Source of the DNA: an uncultured archaeon
Lineage (GTDB): Archaea > Nanobdellota > Nanobdellia > Woesearchaeales > CAIVOO01
Assembly: GCA_903842985.1 (NCBI GenBank)
Contig: CAIMOB010000004.1
Location: forward strand, 1-43,872
Direction of reading: 5' to 3'
DNA length: 43,872 nucleotides
Position numbers and translations under genes: made by a program. Under the pieces are notes generated by a model. That model was not told the origin of the DNA. It made no database searches and worked only from the letters and a program-made list of their open reading frames with translations. Positions 31,971 through 39,670 of this stretch are shown one piece after another. Each line of letters opens with the position of its first letter. Position 1 is the first letter of the stretch.

Positions 31971-32546
31971 ATGCTCGAAAAACTAACACAGCGAATCGAT
32001 GATGCAGTGGAGCGGACCCATGAAATATTCAAATGGATAAATGAAAAGAGACAGCTGATCAATGACACAAATATCGGATGCAGGATAAACAATTCCGCCA
32101 GAGGGCTTCGTTTTGAGGACCTGAGCCTGAAGCTGGGCGAAAAAGCCAAAGAAACATTTGAAAATGCGGTCGAAACTGGATTTTTGATGTTTTACCGCAG
32201 AGTCAATCCGCCATTTGCAGAATGCCTTGCATTCAGATTTGAATTCTTCAAAAAAATTTTTAAGGATGAAATGCGCGAGCCAAATTATTCAGAAACATCC
32301 CTGCTGTGGCAGAAATTTTATTTTGTCGGCTTTGTTGGCAACAATATCATCCGCTACAAAAGGCTGACCCTTGAGGAAGCGCTTGAAAGAAGAAAAACCC
32401 CTCCTTTATCAATGTACATAGTTCAAGGAAACTATCCGCTTGATCTGCGGTTAGAAAATGAATCTATTCGCCATTCTGATGGGATACAGCCTTTCTACAG
32501 CTCTGGCAGGAATGTTACAGAAGGCAGGTCAGAGTATATACACTAA
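31971..32546 (+). CDS. Hypothetical protein
   Basis: This 191-aa soluble protein is transcribed from its own leaderless promoter. The N-terminal half is helical (LEKLTQRIDDAVERTHEIFKW, LKLGEKAKETFENAVETG). The middle is aromatic-rich (FAECLAFRFEFFKKIFK, WQKFYFVGFVGNNIIRY), and the C-terminus is polar and likely flexible. There is no signal peptide, zinc site or known catalytic motif. It lies at the start of the orphan-gene stretch that contains the PIN-like proteins; a link with them is only positional. Confidence 0.55.
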   Translation: MLEKLTQRIDDAVERTHEIFKWINEKRQLINDTNIGCRINNSARGLRFEDLSLKLGEKAKETFENAVETGFLMFYRRVNPPFAECLAFRFEFFKKIFKDEMREPNYSETSLLWQKFYFVGFVGNNIIRYKRLTLEEALERRKTPPLSMYIVQGNYPLDLRLENESIRHSDGIQPFYSSGRNVTEGRSEYIH

Positions 32547-32557
32547 TTAGTAGTAAC

Positions 32558-32577
32558 AAACCAAAAGGTTTATAAAT
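32558..32577 (+). promoter_or_regulatory. Promoter identical to that of the lytic transglycosylase gene
   Basis: CAAACCAAAAGGTTTATA matches 22513-22530 base for base. The TATA centre is about 22 nt from the ATG at 32596 and 28 nt from the in-frame ATG at 32602, so the latter may be the true leaderless start. Confidence 0.7.
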
Positions 32578-32595
32578 AACCGGTATCTGTTATAT

Positions 32596-33093
32596 ATGAA
32601 AATGGAGTTTATAATATCAAAAACGAACCTGGCAGAGCTTACAACATCCGGGGAAGGTGAAGTTGGCTACCTTATCATGCACAAGCAAAGCGAAGACCAG
32701 CTTTATTCTGTATCAAAGATAAGAGTGCATGACAGAGGATTCCCTTCAAGACTGGGCAGCGCGCTTGACATGGCAATCATGGAGTATGTTTTCATGACAC
32801 CAGACGTTGTCGGCATCCCTTACAAAGACATAGTTGAGGACAACGGCAAAACAGACGAAAGAACGCATTTCTCCACAATGATGAAATTTTTTAATGCAAC
32901 ACAGGGTCAGATAGACTATTTTCTCACCATAAAAAACAAGGAACTTAAATTTTTCAAAATCTCTGGAAGAGACGGGCCTGACTTTACCAGGGTCAAGTAT
33001 TCCATAGATGACTACAACATTGCATCAGACCCGGACAGGGTAAGAGAAATACTCATTGACTCGCTGAAACTAGGCAACCCTTGCGCCAAGTAA
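32596..33093 (+). CDS. Hypothetical protein
   Basis: The protein is 165 aa (163 if started at 32602). It has alternating beta strands and helices: MEFIISKTNLAELTTSG, VGYLIMHKQSEDQLYSVSKI, HFSTMMKFFNATQGQIDYFLTI, KELKFFKISGRDGPDF. It lacks signal and metal motifs. Its promoter is identical over 18 bp to that of the lytic transglycosylase gene, so the two may be co-regulated. The last 24 bp overlap the convergent PIN-like gene. Confidence 0.55.
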   Translation: MKMEFIISKTNLAELTTSGEGEVGYLIMHKQSEDQLYSVSKIRVHDRGFPSRLGSALDMAIMEYVFMTPDVVGIPYKDIVEDNGKTDERTHFSTMMKFFNATQGQIDYFLTIKNKELKFFKISGRDGPDFTRVKYSIDDYNIASDPDRVREILIDSLKLGNPCAK

Positions 33094-33942
33094 ATCATTC
33101 AGCGCAATAACATCCTTGTCAAGGCTTCTTATTTTCGCGCCGACAGCGCGCGCTTCTGCAACAAGGCGCATGTCCCCGACATATCCCTTCTCCCCAATTT
33201 TCATAAAGTCTGATTTCATCTTTTCCAGCAGAACTCTTTTGTCTTTTTTGATGCTTTTTATGGACCTCAGCATAGAGACCAGATTGTCATCACGCGCCTT
33301 GCAGATTTCTTTTATGGCAGCGCCCTTGAAATCGTTGACGTGTTCAAAATACCTGTCTTTGTTCGCTTTTTGGAGATTAATTTTCAGCATTTCGCAGAAA
33401 ATTTTATGCCGTTCCATTATCTTGCTGTCCAGATCCCCCAGATTCAATTCATTCATCCTCTTAATGTCGCCTGAAACAGCATCGAGGCTTTCACCCCTTT
33501 CAAGCCTTGCCAGCACCAGCTCAAACTGCGTTAGCAGCCGGTTTGCAAGGGAATCATCGGCAATGACAAGTATGTAATGCACAAGCCTCCTTGGGATAAG
33601 CTCAACGAGCTGCTCCACTTCCTTCGCAAATTCATTGAAATCCACTTCAGGGATTTTGGTTTTCAGCTTCTCAAAGTACTCTGTCAGCAGCTGCGACGCC
33701 TTCGGCCCGATTTTCTTGTGCTTTATCAGCCCGTAAATCTCCTCCTGGTTTTTTGGCATGAAAAAGAAGAACTCGTAGCCAATCATCTCATCAAGCGCAG
33801 CCCTGTCGCCGACATTTGCAATAGCGACAAAGGCGTTTGTGTCAAGCACAAGCGGCACCTCATCTCTCATCGCGTCTTTGATGTGCTGCCTTGCATCAAC
33901 ATACCGCTTATTCTCATCGGTTGTTTCAGAAAATATTCCCAT
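33070..33942 (-). CDS. PIN-like nuclease with large helical insert
   Basis: The protein is 290 aa from the ATG at 33942. The frame extends further upstream but a TATA box (33965-33973) is 26 nt from this ATG. PIN-type acidic residues are arranged as expected: VPLVLDTNAFVAI (Asp34), NQEEIYGLI, YVGDMRLVAEARAVG, and IRSLDKDVIAL. A helical insert of roughly 140 residues separates the early and late motifs, much larger than in VapC toxins (about 130 aa in total). Metal-dependent RNase activity is inferred. There is no adjacent antitoxin. It is the first of three PIN-like genes here. Confidence 0.65.
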   Translation of the reverse strand: MGIFSETTDENKRYVDARQHIKDAMRDEVPLVLDTNAFVAIANVGDRAALDEMIGYEFFFFMPKNQEEIYGLIKHKKIGPKASQLLTEYFEKLKTKIPEVDFNEFAKEVEQLVELIPRRLVHYILVIADDSLANRLLTQFELVLARLERGESLDAVSGDIKRMNELNLGDLDSKIMERHKIFCEMLKINLQKANKDRYFEHVNDFKGAAIKEICKARDDNLVSMLRSIKSIKKDKRVLLEKMKSDFMKIGEKGYVGDMRLVAEARAVGAKIRSLDKDVIALNDLLGARVA

Positions 33943-33964
33943 GAAATTGATGTATAAAATGCAA

Positions 33965-33998
33965 TATATAAACGTTTCTTTTCCACAAAATTTAAATA
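33965..33998. promoter_or_regulatory. Divergent promoters for PIN-like and Cys-rich small genes
   Basis: The minus-strand box is TATATAAAC as read on plus at 33965-33973. The plus-strand box TTTAAATA (33991-33998) is centred 26 nt before the ATG at 34021. Confidence 0.55.
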
Positions 33999-34020
33999 TT
34001 GCAAAATCCTTATAACCTCC

Positions 34021-34176
34021 ATGAGTGACGTCTGCAAAAGCTGCTGGCGCTGGAAGAAATTCAAGGAGAAGTGCTGGTATCATTGGGATGGGAAAAAAGA
34101 GTGCTTCAAGCACATTGATAATGAGAATTCTGAAGAAAGCTACAAGAATGTTGATAAAAACACAGACATCTACTGA
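34021..34176 (+). CDS. Small Cys/Trp-rich protein (51 aa), possible zinc finger
   Basis: The ORF starts MSDVCKSCWRWKKFKEKCW and continues YHWDGKKECFKHIDN. Cys5, Cys8, Cys18 and Cys27, with nearby His residues, could bind one zinc ion. The rest is an acidic tail ending NTDIY. The ATG is 26 nt after a TATA box, so it should be expressed as a leaderless mRNA. It diverges from the PIN-like gene at 33942. It could be a nucleic-acid-binding regulator or an antitoxin-like partner of its PIN neighbours. Confidence 0.55.
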   Translation: MSDVCKSCWRWKKFKEKCWYHWDGKKECFKHIDNENSEESYKNVDKNTDIY

Positions 34177-34272
34177 AATTCTTATTTTCGTCACAGCTCA
34201 GCGAAAATAGTTTTTAAATTGAAAAATTTATGATAGAAAATGTTTTAAATAAAACATCATTTTTTCTATTTT

Positions 34273-34986
34273 ATGTACACGTACGTTGTTCCGTATGCGA
34301 ATGATGTACGCAATCGGCTGGACCGCATGCGCGGCAGGATAATTCTTGACAATTCTTTTGTGACACTTCGGATCGGAATCCTGAATGGAAAGCTGATAGA
34401 GTGCAGCAGGGATTTCATAGAATTCTCGCTTGAGCTCATGGCAGGCGGAGGAGAATACAAGCCATTGATGGACAACCAGCAGGAGTACATGCAGGGGCTG
34501 TGCGAGCTTGCCGAAGAAAAAAAGCTTTTCACTGTTGACGGCATTGTCAGGAAGGAGATGCTTGACCTGAAACGCAAGAGCGACAAGTGCGCCGGCAGTT
34601 TCATAGAGCCGGACTTCATTGCCTATTTCAGGGACTTCAGCAACGGGGTTGATGAGCTTCTTAGGGCTTTGAACAAGAATGTGCCATATTTGACTGAGGA
34701 CAGCATGTTCAGGAAAATAAGCCATGACATAAACGGGATTATGATCCGCGGAAAAAAGCAGCCGTCAAAGATAGACAGGAGGGTTGTTGCAACAGCGCTC
34801 TATGAAAGCCATGCAAAAAGCGAGGAGATAAACATACTTGCGAATGACCCGCATATATACAACCTGCTTGAAAAATTCTGGGAATCCAAGAACCGCAGGA
34901 GGCTTGATGCAGAAATTAGATGCTTCACATTCGACAAGGAAAGAGATTACGAGCTGGTGCAGGCCTACTCCACCTTCAGGAAATAA
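34273..34986 (+). CDS. Divergent PIN-like protein
   Basis: This 237-aa soluble protein has its own promoter (TTTTAAAT, 34243-34250, 26 nt upstream). A PIN-like acidic pattern is seen: RIILDNSFVTL (Asp26), LFTVDGIVRKEMLDLKRKS (Glu), KIDRRVVATALYES (Asp) and INILANDPHIYNLL (Asp). It shares its blocks with the next gene (35022), for example LFTVDxIxxxEMxxLxxKS and INILxNDxHI, though overall similarity is low. Between the early and late motifs lies a helical insert. I infer an RNase-type fold; the target is unknown. Confidence 0.6.
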   Translation: MYTYVVPYANDVRNRLDRMRGRIILDNSFVTLRIGILNGKLIECSRDFIEFSLELMAGGGEYKPLMDNQQEYMQGLCELAEEKKLFTVDGIVRKEMLDLKRKSDKCAGSFIEPDFIAYFRDFSNGVDELLRALNKNVPYLTEDSMFRKISHDINGIMIRGKKQPSKIDRRVVATALYESHAKSEEINILANDPHIYNLLEKFWESKNRRRLDAEIRCFTFDKERDYELVQAYSTFRK

Positions 34987-35021
34987 CAAGTATTTTATAT
35001 TTTTCTGTCTTTCTGATTCTT

Positions 35022-35804
35022 ATGAAATACTTCACGCCCAACCTTCAGCAGACACTTCAAATGCTGGATGAGATAGCTGCGTCAGGCAGGATTCTCCTTG
35101 ACACCTCCGCAGCAACCTTTCCATTCGGCCTGCAGAGGAGCACAAGCATAGAAACCCCTGACTTGTTTGATTTTTTGCTGCAGTCAGCTAGGACTTATGG
35201 GAAATACGAGGGGCTAATCCGCGTGCAGACAGCGTACATAGACCACCTGACTTCGCTCTCTGAAAGCGAAAGGCTTTTCACTGTCGATGACATTCTGAAC
35301 CAGGAGATGAAAGTGCTGCAGTTTAAGAGCAGCCAATCCATACAGGACCTCACAAGCATGAAATACAGGCAGGAGATGGGCAAGCTCGCCCACAGCATTG
35401 ACGGGCTGACGGCTTCCCTGCAGAAAAATGTTTTTGCCACAAAAGGCGTGCCTGGGCTTGATGCTGTTCGTGAAGAAATCAGGGATATTTACATGACAAC
35501 TGAAACGCTGCCGTCCCAGAGGGACAAGCTGCTGGTTGCATCGGCGTTCCACCTGAATGCTGCGAACGGCGAAAGAATAAACATACTTTCAAATGACGGG
35601 CACATCTTTGAACTGTGCGTAATCCATTACGGGAGAAATCTCCACAAGGAAAATTCGCTTGAGCTGGATGTCAGCTGCTTCTCGTTTGACAGGGACCACA
35701 GCCTTGACCTGATAGAACTGATTTCAAAGGGATATTCCAGCGAAGTTACTTTCAACAACTATGCCAGATTTCTCAGCAATCTTACAGAAGGCACGCTGTT
35801 CTAG
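35022..35804 (+). CDS. Divergent PIN-like protein, paralogue of the 34273 gene
   Basis: The protein is 260 aa from the ATG at 35022, chosen because TTTTATAT (34993-35000) is 25 nt upstream; the open frame extends 34 codons further but into the previous gene. Motifs align with the preceding protein: RILLDTSAATF (Asp27), LFTVDDILNQEMKVLQFKS, SQRDKLLVASAFHLNA and INILSNDGHIFEL, then CFSFDRDHSLDLI. The C-terminal extension is unique. Its TAG overlaps the convergent gene by 4 bp. Tandem duplication followed by strong divergence is the simplest explanation. Confidence 0.6.
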   Translation: MKYFTPNLQQTLQMLDEIAASGRILLDTSAATFPFGLQRSTSIETPDLFDFLLQSARTYGKYEGLIRVQTAYIDHLTSLSESERLFTVDDILNQEMKVLQFKSSQSIQDLTSMKYRQEMGKLAHSIDGLTASLQKNVFATKGVPGLDAVREEIRDIYMTTETLPSQRDKLLVASAFHLNAANGERINILSNDGHIFELCVIHYGRNLHKENSLELDVSCFSFDRDHSLDLIELISKGYSSEVTFNNYARFLSNLTEGTLF

Positions 35805-36220
35805 AATCTTCCGACGTTGCCAGCTGTCCTGTAATTGAAATTCTCAGTCACATCTGCACTAGGAATTGGAGCGATTGCGCACTTTATTTCAAGTAAACTG
35901 CCCTTTACATTGATATCATTTACCTTTTTGACATATGCATTATTTCCATAGGGAACAGCATTTAGCTTTGGAAAAACCAAATCTGCTATTGCATTTTTCC
36001 AGTCAAAACTGAAAGGTATGTTTGTCTTGTTAAGTTCAAGAAAAACTCCGCTGCCATCACGCATGCAACAATACTCCTGCTTTGCCTGCTGTGTCTCAAA
36101 TGTCAGCGTTGGGGCAGTTATTGTTACAGGAACCTCTCCGTTCTTTTTTGTCAGCCCTGTTTTTATACTGTACCCACTGCGAATATCTATTGTTTTTTCA
36201 ACATCAAAGTAATGTGGCAT
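35801..36220 (-). CDS. Hypothetical beta-rich protein
   Basis: This 139-aa protein lacks a signal peptide and is dominated by short beta strands (TIDIRSGYSIKTGL, EVPVTITAPTLTFET, VKGSLLEIKCAIAPI). There is a CC pair in EYCCMRDGSG. The promoter TTTATATATA (minus strand, about 36241-36251) lies 27 nt from the ATG. Its 3' end overlaps the PIN-like gene. No family is recognised. The composition is similar to small beta-barrel or jelly-roll proteins. Confidence 0.5.
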   Translation of the reverse strand: MPHYFDVEKTIDIRSGYSIKTGLTKKNGEVPVTITAPTLTFETQQAKQEYCCMRDGSGVFLELNKTNIPFSFDWKNAIADLVFPKLNAVPYGNNAYVKKVNDINVKGSLLEIKCAIAPIPSADVTENFNYRTAGNVGRF

Positions 36221-36271
36221 ATATGCTTGGATTTAGAACTTATATATAAAGCTTTTGCTATTATATAGTAA

Positions 36272-36547
36272 CTACTTCCTGAACTTGGTCATATTCGGGG
36301 TTAATCTGCTGAAGGGGAACGGCCTTTTGTTTGTCACAAATGTCATGTATTTCAGGAAAACGTAGAATTGGGTGTTCCATATCTCGCAGAACTCTGCAAT
36401 CCTCTTGTTTCGCTTTGCCCTGAATATGGCAATGAGCCAGTTCACAATTATTAAAATCTGTATCAATGCTTTCCAAACACCCAGGATGATTCCTGTGACT
36501 ATTGCCACAATAATCCTCATCAGTGCTTCTTTTCTTTCGTGCTTCAT
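36272..36547 (-). CDS. DUF4389-like membrane protein
   Basis: The 91-aa protein has a basic start and a long hydrophobic region (about 11-42; possibly two helices). A region typical of DUF4389 follows: NKRIAEFCEIWNTQFYVFLKYMTFVTNKRPFPF. It is coupled by an ATGA overlap to the upstream two-helix membrane gene, so the two probably form one complex. DUF4389 proteins have no assigned function. Confidence 0.65.
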   Translation of the reverse strand: MKHERKEALMRIIVAIVTGIILGVWKALIQILIIVNWLIAIFRAKRNKRIAEFCEIWNTQFYVFLKYMTFVTNKRPFPFSRLTPNMTKFRK

Positions 36548-36870
36548 TTTCTGCTCATGTTCGCCAGGCCCTGGAGAATAATGATGATTGACAGGACTGC
36601 GATGATTGCTGCGGATGCGATGAAATTGTAGATTGCAGTTTTAAGAACCATGCCTCTTATCATTATTGGAGGAAGGAGCTCTTTAGCCACTTCGTGACTA
36701 ATTGTGCCACTGCTTGTACTTACATTGAATACGCTAAGCAGCACTTCATCCCCTTCTTTGGCAGGACCCAGATAGTAATTATTTATGATAAAAATCGAGC
36801 AGACAATTGTCGTCAGCAGAATTATTATTCCAACGCAGACCTGAATTTTCCCAATTGTTTTCTCCTTCAT
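36544..36870 (-). CDS. Small membrane protein with two helices
   Basis: The protein is 108 aa from the ATG at 36870. A TTG at 36879 in frame would add three residues, but a TATA box (about 36894-36901, minus strand) is 27 nt from the ATG. Helices lie at about 8-31 and 76-102, with an extracytoplasmic loop between them that contains a VSTSSGTISHEV segment. Its stop overlaps the DUF4389-like gene. The function is unknown. Confidence 0.55.
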   Translation of the reverse strand: MKEKTIGKIQVCVGIIILLTTIVCSIFIINNYYLGPAKEGDEVLLSVFNVSTSSGTISHEVAKELLPPIMIRGMVLKTAIYNFIASAAIIAVLSIIIILQGLANMSRK

Positions 36871-36893
36871 ATTTTCCAATTAACTAAACAGGG

Positions 36894-36923
36894 TATATAA
36901 ATTTTTGCCAAGATTTTTAAATA
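36894..36923. promoter_or_regulatory. Divergent TATA boxes for the membrane pair and TspO
   Basis: TATATAAA (36894-36901, minus direction) and TTTTTAAATA (36914-36923, plus direction). The latter is centred 26 nt before the TspO ATG. Confidence 0.5.
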
Positions 36924-36943
36924 AATAAGTATTTACATATTGA

Positions 36944-37387
36944 ATGAAAAAGTGGCTTAAGCTGGTTTTGGCAATTGTTGCATGCGAGCTTGCCGGAGCT
37001 GTTGGTTCTATTTTTACCACGCCTGCAATTTCAACCTGGTATGCTTCGCTTGTCAAGCCTTCTTTTAATCCTCCAAACTGGATATTTTTTCCAGTCTGGA
37101 CAATTTTGTTTGCGTTGATGGGCATCGCGCTTTATCTTGCCTGGCCAAAGGGAAAATTAATTTTTGGAGCGCAGCTGCTCCTGAATATTCTGTGGTCTGT
37201 GCTGTTCTTTGGACTGCATTCGCCGCTCTTGGCTTTCATTGAGATAATCCTTCTTTGGATTGCAATTTTATCCACAATTATTGTATTTTACAGAACTTCA
37301 AAACAAGCTGCTTATCTTCTTGTTCCTTATATTTTATGGGTCAGCTTTGCAGCTGTGCTGAATCTTTTCATCGTAATATTAAATTAA
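36944..37387 (+). CDS. tspO: TspO/MBR family (tryptophan-rich sensory) membrane protein
   Basis: TspO proteins bind tetrapyrroles and are linked to porphyrin handling and stress sensing. The 147-aa protein has five predicted helices. Family motifs are AGAVGSIFTTPAISTWYASLVKPSFNPPNWIFFPVWTILFALMGIALYLAW, with the conserved KPSFNPP-W-FPVW core, then LNILWSVLFFGLHSPLLAFIEI and a C-terminal LVPYILWVSFAAVLN. The mRNA is leaderless. No porphyrin-pathway genes are nearby. Confidence 0.93.
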   Translation: MKKWLKLVLAIVACELAGAVGSIFTTPAISTWYASLVKPSFNPPNWIFFPVWTILFALMGIALYLAWPKGKLIFGAQLLLNILWSVLFFGLHSPLLAFIEIILLWIAILSTIIVFYRTSKQAAYLLVPYILWVSFAAVLNLFIVILN

Positions 37388-37406
37388 AAAATAAAAAATA
37401 AAGAAT

Positions 37407-37604
37407 TTATTTCTTTGTTGCGACATAAATCATCCAAAGCGCAGACAATCCGACCAATACGTAGACTATTTTGGCCAATACTGGTATTGAACCCAATAGC
37501 CAACTCACAAGGTCAAGATTGAATAACCCTACAAGACCCCAGTTCAAGCCGCCGATGATCACAAGAACAAGAGCAATCAAATCAATGACGCCTTTTTTTG
37601 CCAT
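37407..37604 (-). CDS. DUF378 family small membrane protein
   Basis: This 65-aa protein is made of two hydrophobic helices with the family motif LIALVLVIIGGLNWGLVGLFNLDLV, then a short loop and LVGLSALWMIY. DUF378 proteins (YuzA-like) are small membrane proteins of unknown role found in bacteria and some archaea. The best Shine-Dalgarno in the window (AAGGAGGTG, 37610-37618) lies 5 nt before its ATG, which suggests high translation and possibly a transferred gene. Confidence 0.85.
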   Translation of the reverse strand: MAKKGVIDLIALVLVIIGGLNWGLVGLFNLDLVSWLLGSIPVLAKIVYVLVGLSALWMIYVATKK

Positions 37605-37609
37605 GTTGA

Positions 37610-37618
37610 CACCTCCTT
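37610..37618 (-). promoter_or_regulatory. Full-length Shine-Dalgarno of the DUF378 gene
   Basis: AAGGAGGTG is an extended complement to the 16S rRNA 3' end, 5 nt from the ATG at 37604. It is unusual in this window, where most first genes appear leaderless. A TATA box (ACTTTATAAACC, minus strand, about 37638-37649) would start the transcript just at the motif. Confidence 0.65.
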
Positions 37619-37653
37619 TTGATTGATTAGTATATTGAGGTTTATAAAGTTTT

Positions 37654-38697
37654 TTAGAATTGTCTTAAATCGTGCTCAACCATCCTTATGACTAATTCTT
37701 TGAATTTAACTTTAGGAGCCCAGTTTAATTCTTTCCTTGCCTTTGAGCTGTCGCCCAAAAGAAGGTCCACTTCAGCTGGCCTGTAGAATTTTGGATGCTT
37801 TATGACGTAGATTCCAGCCTGCTTTTTCAGCTCTTCAACCTTCTTATCTGCATCTGCTTCTGAAAGATTGTGCAAGTCCACTAATTCATATTTGCAGTTG
37901 ATATGCTCAAATCCCAAATCCAAGAATTCCTTGACACTGTGGGTTTCGCCTGTTGCCAAAACATAGTCGTCTGGAGTATTCTGCTGCAGCATTTTCCACA
38001 TTGCCTCTACATAATCCTCTGAATGCCCCCAATCTCTTCTGGAGTCAAGGTTTCCGAGGATTAAAACATTTGTTTTTCCTTTCTTGATGTCAGCAATGCC
38101 TGCTGATATTTTTCTTGACACGAATTCCTTCCCCCTTCTTTCACCTGCATGGTTGTATGATATTCCTGAGCAGGCGAACATCCCGTATGATTCCCTGTAA
38201 TTTCTTACTAATTCGAATCCTGCTATCTTGCTTATGCCATAAGGAGACCTTGGATGGAATCTTGTTGTCTCCTTCTGCGGCGATTCAACGACCTTGCCGA
38301 ACATCTCTGAGCTTGCTGCAAAGTAGATTTTGCATTTTGGCGCCCGGTTGTGAACTGCTGACAGAACATGATACGTCCCCTTGATGTTTGTTTCAAATGT
38401 TGAGAAGCCGTCTTCAAAGCTCTGCGCAACAAAACTTTGTGCTGCCAAATGATATAACTCATCTGGCTTTACTTTGTCCACTATGTTTATTAAACTTGAA
38501 TAGCTTTCAAGGCTTCCGTAGTGCAGGTGAAAATTCGGGTTGCCTATGAGATGCTTTATCCTGCTTAGCCTATTATCCTGGTCTTCTATCCCGACCCTTC
38601 TTATTATTCCGTGGACTTCGTAGCCTTTTTTAAGAAGAAATTCTGATAAGTAACTGCCATCCTGTCCAGTTATTCCTGTGATAAGTGCTTTCTTCAT
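37654..38697 (-). CDS. gmd: GDP-mannose 4,6-dehydratase
   Basis: The enzyme converts GDP-mannose to GDP-4-keto-6-deoxymannose, precursor of fucose, rhamnose or perosamine in surface glycans. It is full length (347 aa) with an SDR extended fold: the NAD(P) motif TGITGQDGSYLSEFLLKKGYEVHGIIRR, LHYGSLESYSSL, YHLAAQSFVAQSF, the catalytic YGISK (Tyr and Lys), and SGISYNHAGERRGKEFVSRKI, with the substrate-binding RDWGHSEDYVEAMW. A TATA box near 38730 (minus) overlaps the divergent promoter of the HAD gene. It fits the glycosyltransferase genes elsewhere in the window. Confidence 0.95.
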   Translation of the reverse strand: MKKALITGITGQDGSYLSEFLLKKGYEVHGIIRRVGIEDQDNRLSRIKHLIGNPNFHLHYGSLESYSSLINIVDKVKPDELYHLAAQSFVAQSFEDGFSTFETNIKGTYHVLSAVHNRAPKCKIYFAASSEMFGKVVESPQKETTRFHPRSPYGISKIAGFELVRNYRESYGMFACSGISYNHAGERRGKEFVSRKISAGIADIKKGKTNVLILGNLDSRRDWGHSEDYVEAMWKMLQQNTPDDYVLATGETHSVKEFLDLGFEHINCKYELVDLHNLSEADADKKVEELKKQAGIYVIKHPKFYRPAEVDLLLGDSSKARKELNWAPKVKFKELVIRMVEHDLRQF

Positions 38698-38768
38698 ATT
38701 CCCCCAGCTCTTTTGAAACTTGATATAGTATATAAAGTTTTTTAAATAGGGCTATATTAAATATCTTT

Positions 38769-39422
38769 ATGATTAAGGCAGTAATCTTTGATTTGGACAA
38801 CACTCTTATTGACTTCATGAAGATGAAGCGGAAATCTGTTTCTGGTGCTGTTCGGGCAATGATTAATGCCGGGCTTCGTTTGAATCAAGCCAAAGCTGAG
38901 AAGATTATGTATTCGCTTTATGATGAGTACGGGATTGAGTACAGCAGAATATTCCAGAAGTTCCTTCTGAAGGTCGGGAAAATTGACTACAGGATTTTAT
39001 CTGCAGGCATTGTCGCTTACAGAAAAGTGCAGTTGGGATTTTTGGAGCCTTACCCAAAGGTTGTTCCGACACTTTTGAAATTGAAGCAGAAGGGACTGAA
39101 GTTAGCAATTGTTTCAGACGCACCCAGATTAAAGGCTTGGATGCGTCTTACTGAACTTGGGATTGCTGACTTCTTTGAAACAGTTGTTGCATTTGGCGAT
39201 GTTGCAGAGAAGAAGCCTTCTAGATTGCCTTTTGAAAAGGCTTTGAAGCAGCTGAATGTTCATCCTTCTGAAGCGCTGATGGTCGGGGACAATTATTCCC
39301 GCGACATTCTTGGCGCCCGAAAACTGGGGATGAAGACCTGCTTTGCAAAATACGGAGCCTTAGAGGACGGAAAAGCTGACTTTGTGATTAAGAAGTTTGA
39401 GGAGATTCTTAGGATTGTTTAG
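38769..39422 (+). CDS. HAD-superfamily hydrolase
   Basis: The 217-aa protein has all HAD motifs: FDLDNTLIDF (Asp9, Asp11), KLAIVSDAPRLKAW, the Lys of EKKPSRLPFEKAL, and MVGDNYSRDILGARKLGMKTC. An alpha-helical cap lies between motifs 1 and 2, as in subfamily IA phosphatases. Its likely role is dephosphorylation of small metabolites. The TATA box TTTTTAAATA (about 38739-38748) gives a leaderless mRNA. Its stop overlaps the RelE toxin gene on the other strand by 4 bp. Confidence 0.88.
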   Translation: MIKAVIFDLDNTLIDFMKMKRKSVSGAVRAMINAGLRLNQAKAEKIMYSLYDEYGIEYSRIFQKFLLKVGKIDYRILSAGIVAYRKVQLGFLEPYPKVVPTLLKLKQKGLKLAIVSDAPRLKAWMRLTELGIADFFETVVAFGDVAEKKPSRLPFEKALKQLNVHPSEALMVGDNYSRDILGARKLGMKTCFAKYGALEDGKADFVIKKFEEILRIV

Positions 39423-39670
39423 GATTTGTAAACATTCTTTCTGTGGCCTATCTTGATGACGAGAATTAGCAATTTATCATTTTGAATATTTAAGATAATC
39501 CGATAATCGCCGACTCTCAAACTGTAGCGAGGGTCGCCGACAAGCCTTTTGACATACGCTTGGGGTCTTATCCTTATTCGTTCCAGTGCAATTAGTATTC
39601 TCTCTTTTATGTTGTGCTCAAGGCTTTCGAGCTGCTTTAATGCATCAGAGGAGTATTTTATCTCGTACAT
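39419..39670 (-). CDS. RelE/ParE-family toxin
   Basis: This 83-aa protein has the RelE fold pattern: YEIKYSSDALKQLESLEHNIKERILIALERI, then RLVGDPRYSLRVGDYRIILNIQNDKLLILVIKIGHRKNVYK. The basic residues (R-V-G-D-Y-R and GHRKNVY) are those used for ribosome-dependent mRNA cleavage in RelE-like toxins. It starts directly at the antitoxin stop (TAA then ATG), the usual antitoxin-toxin order. Confidence 0.92.
   Translation of the reverse strand: MYEIKYSSDALKQLESLEHNIKERILIALERIRIRPQAYVKRLVGDPRYSLRVGDYRIILNIQNDKLLILVIKIGHRKNVYKS

Noticed and set aside
33943-34194. Upstream extension of the first PIN-like gene with hydrophobic segments
   Set aside because: It crosses a TATA box and lies antisense to the 51-aa ORF. 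The ATG at 33942 has the correct promoter distance.
34228-34725. 165-aa open frame antisense to the 237-aa PIN-like gene
   Set aside because: No promoter or ribosome-binding site is seen, and the plus-strand frame has coherent motifs shared with its paralogue.
34920-35021. Upstream part of the second PIN-like paralogue's frame
   Set aside because: It overlaps the end of the previous gene out of frame. The ATG at 35022 is preceded by a TATA box at the right distance.
37388-37406. Possible terminator in AT-rich AATAAAAAATAAAGAATTTATT
   Set aside because: It is too short and AT-rich to tell a terminator from chance between two convergent genes.
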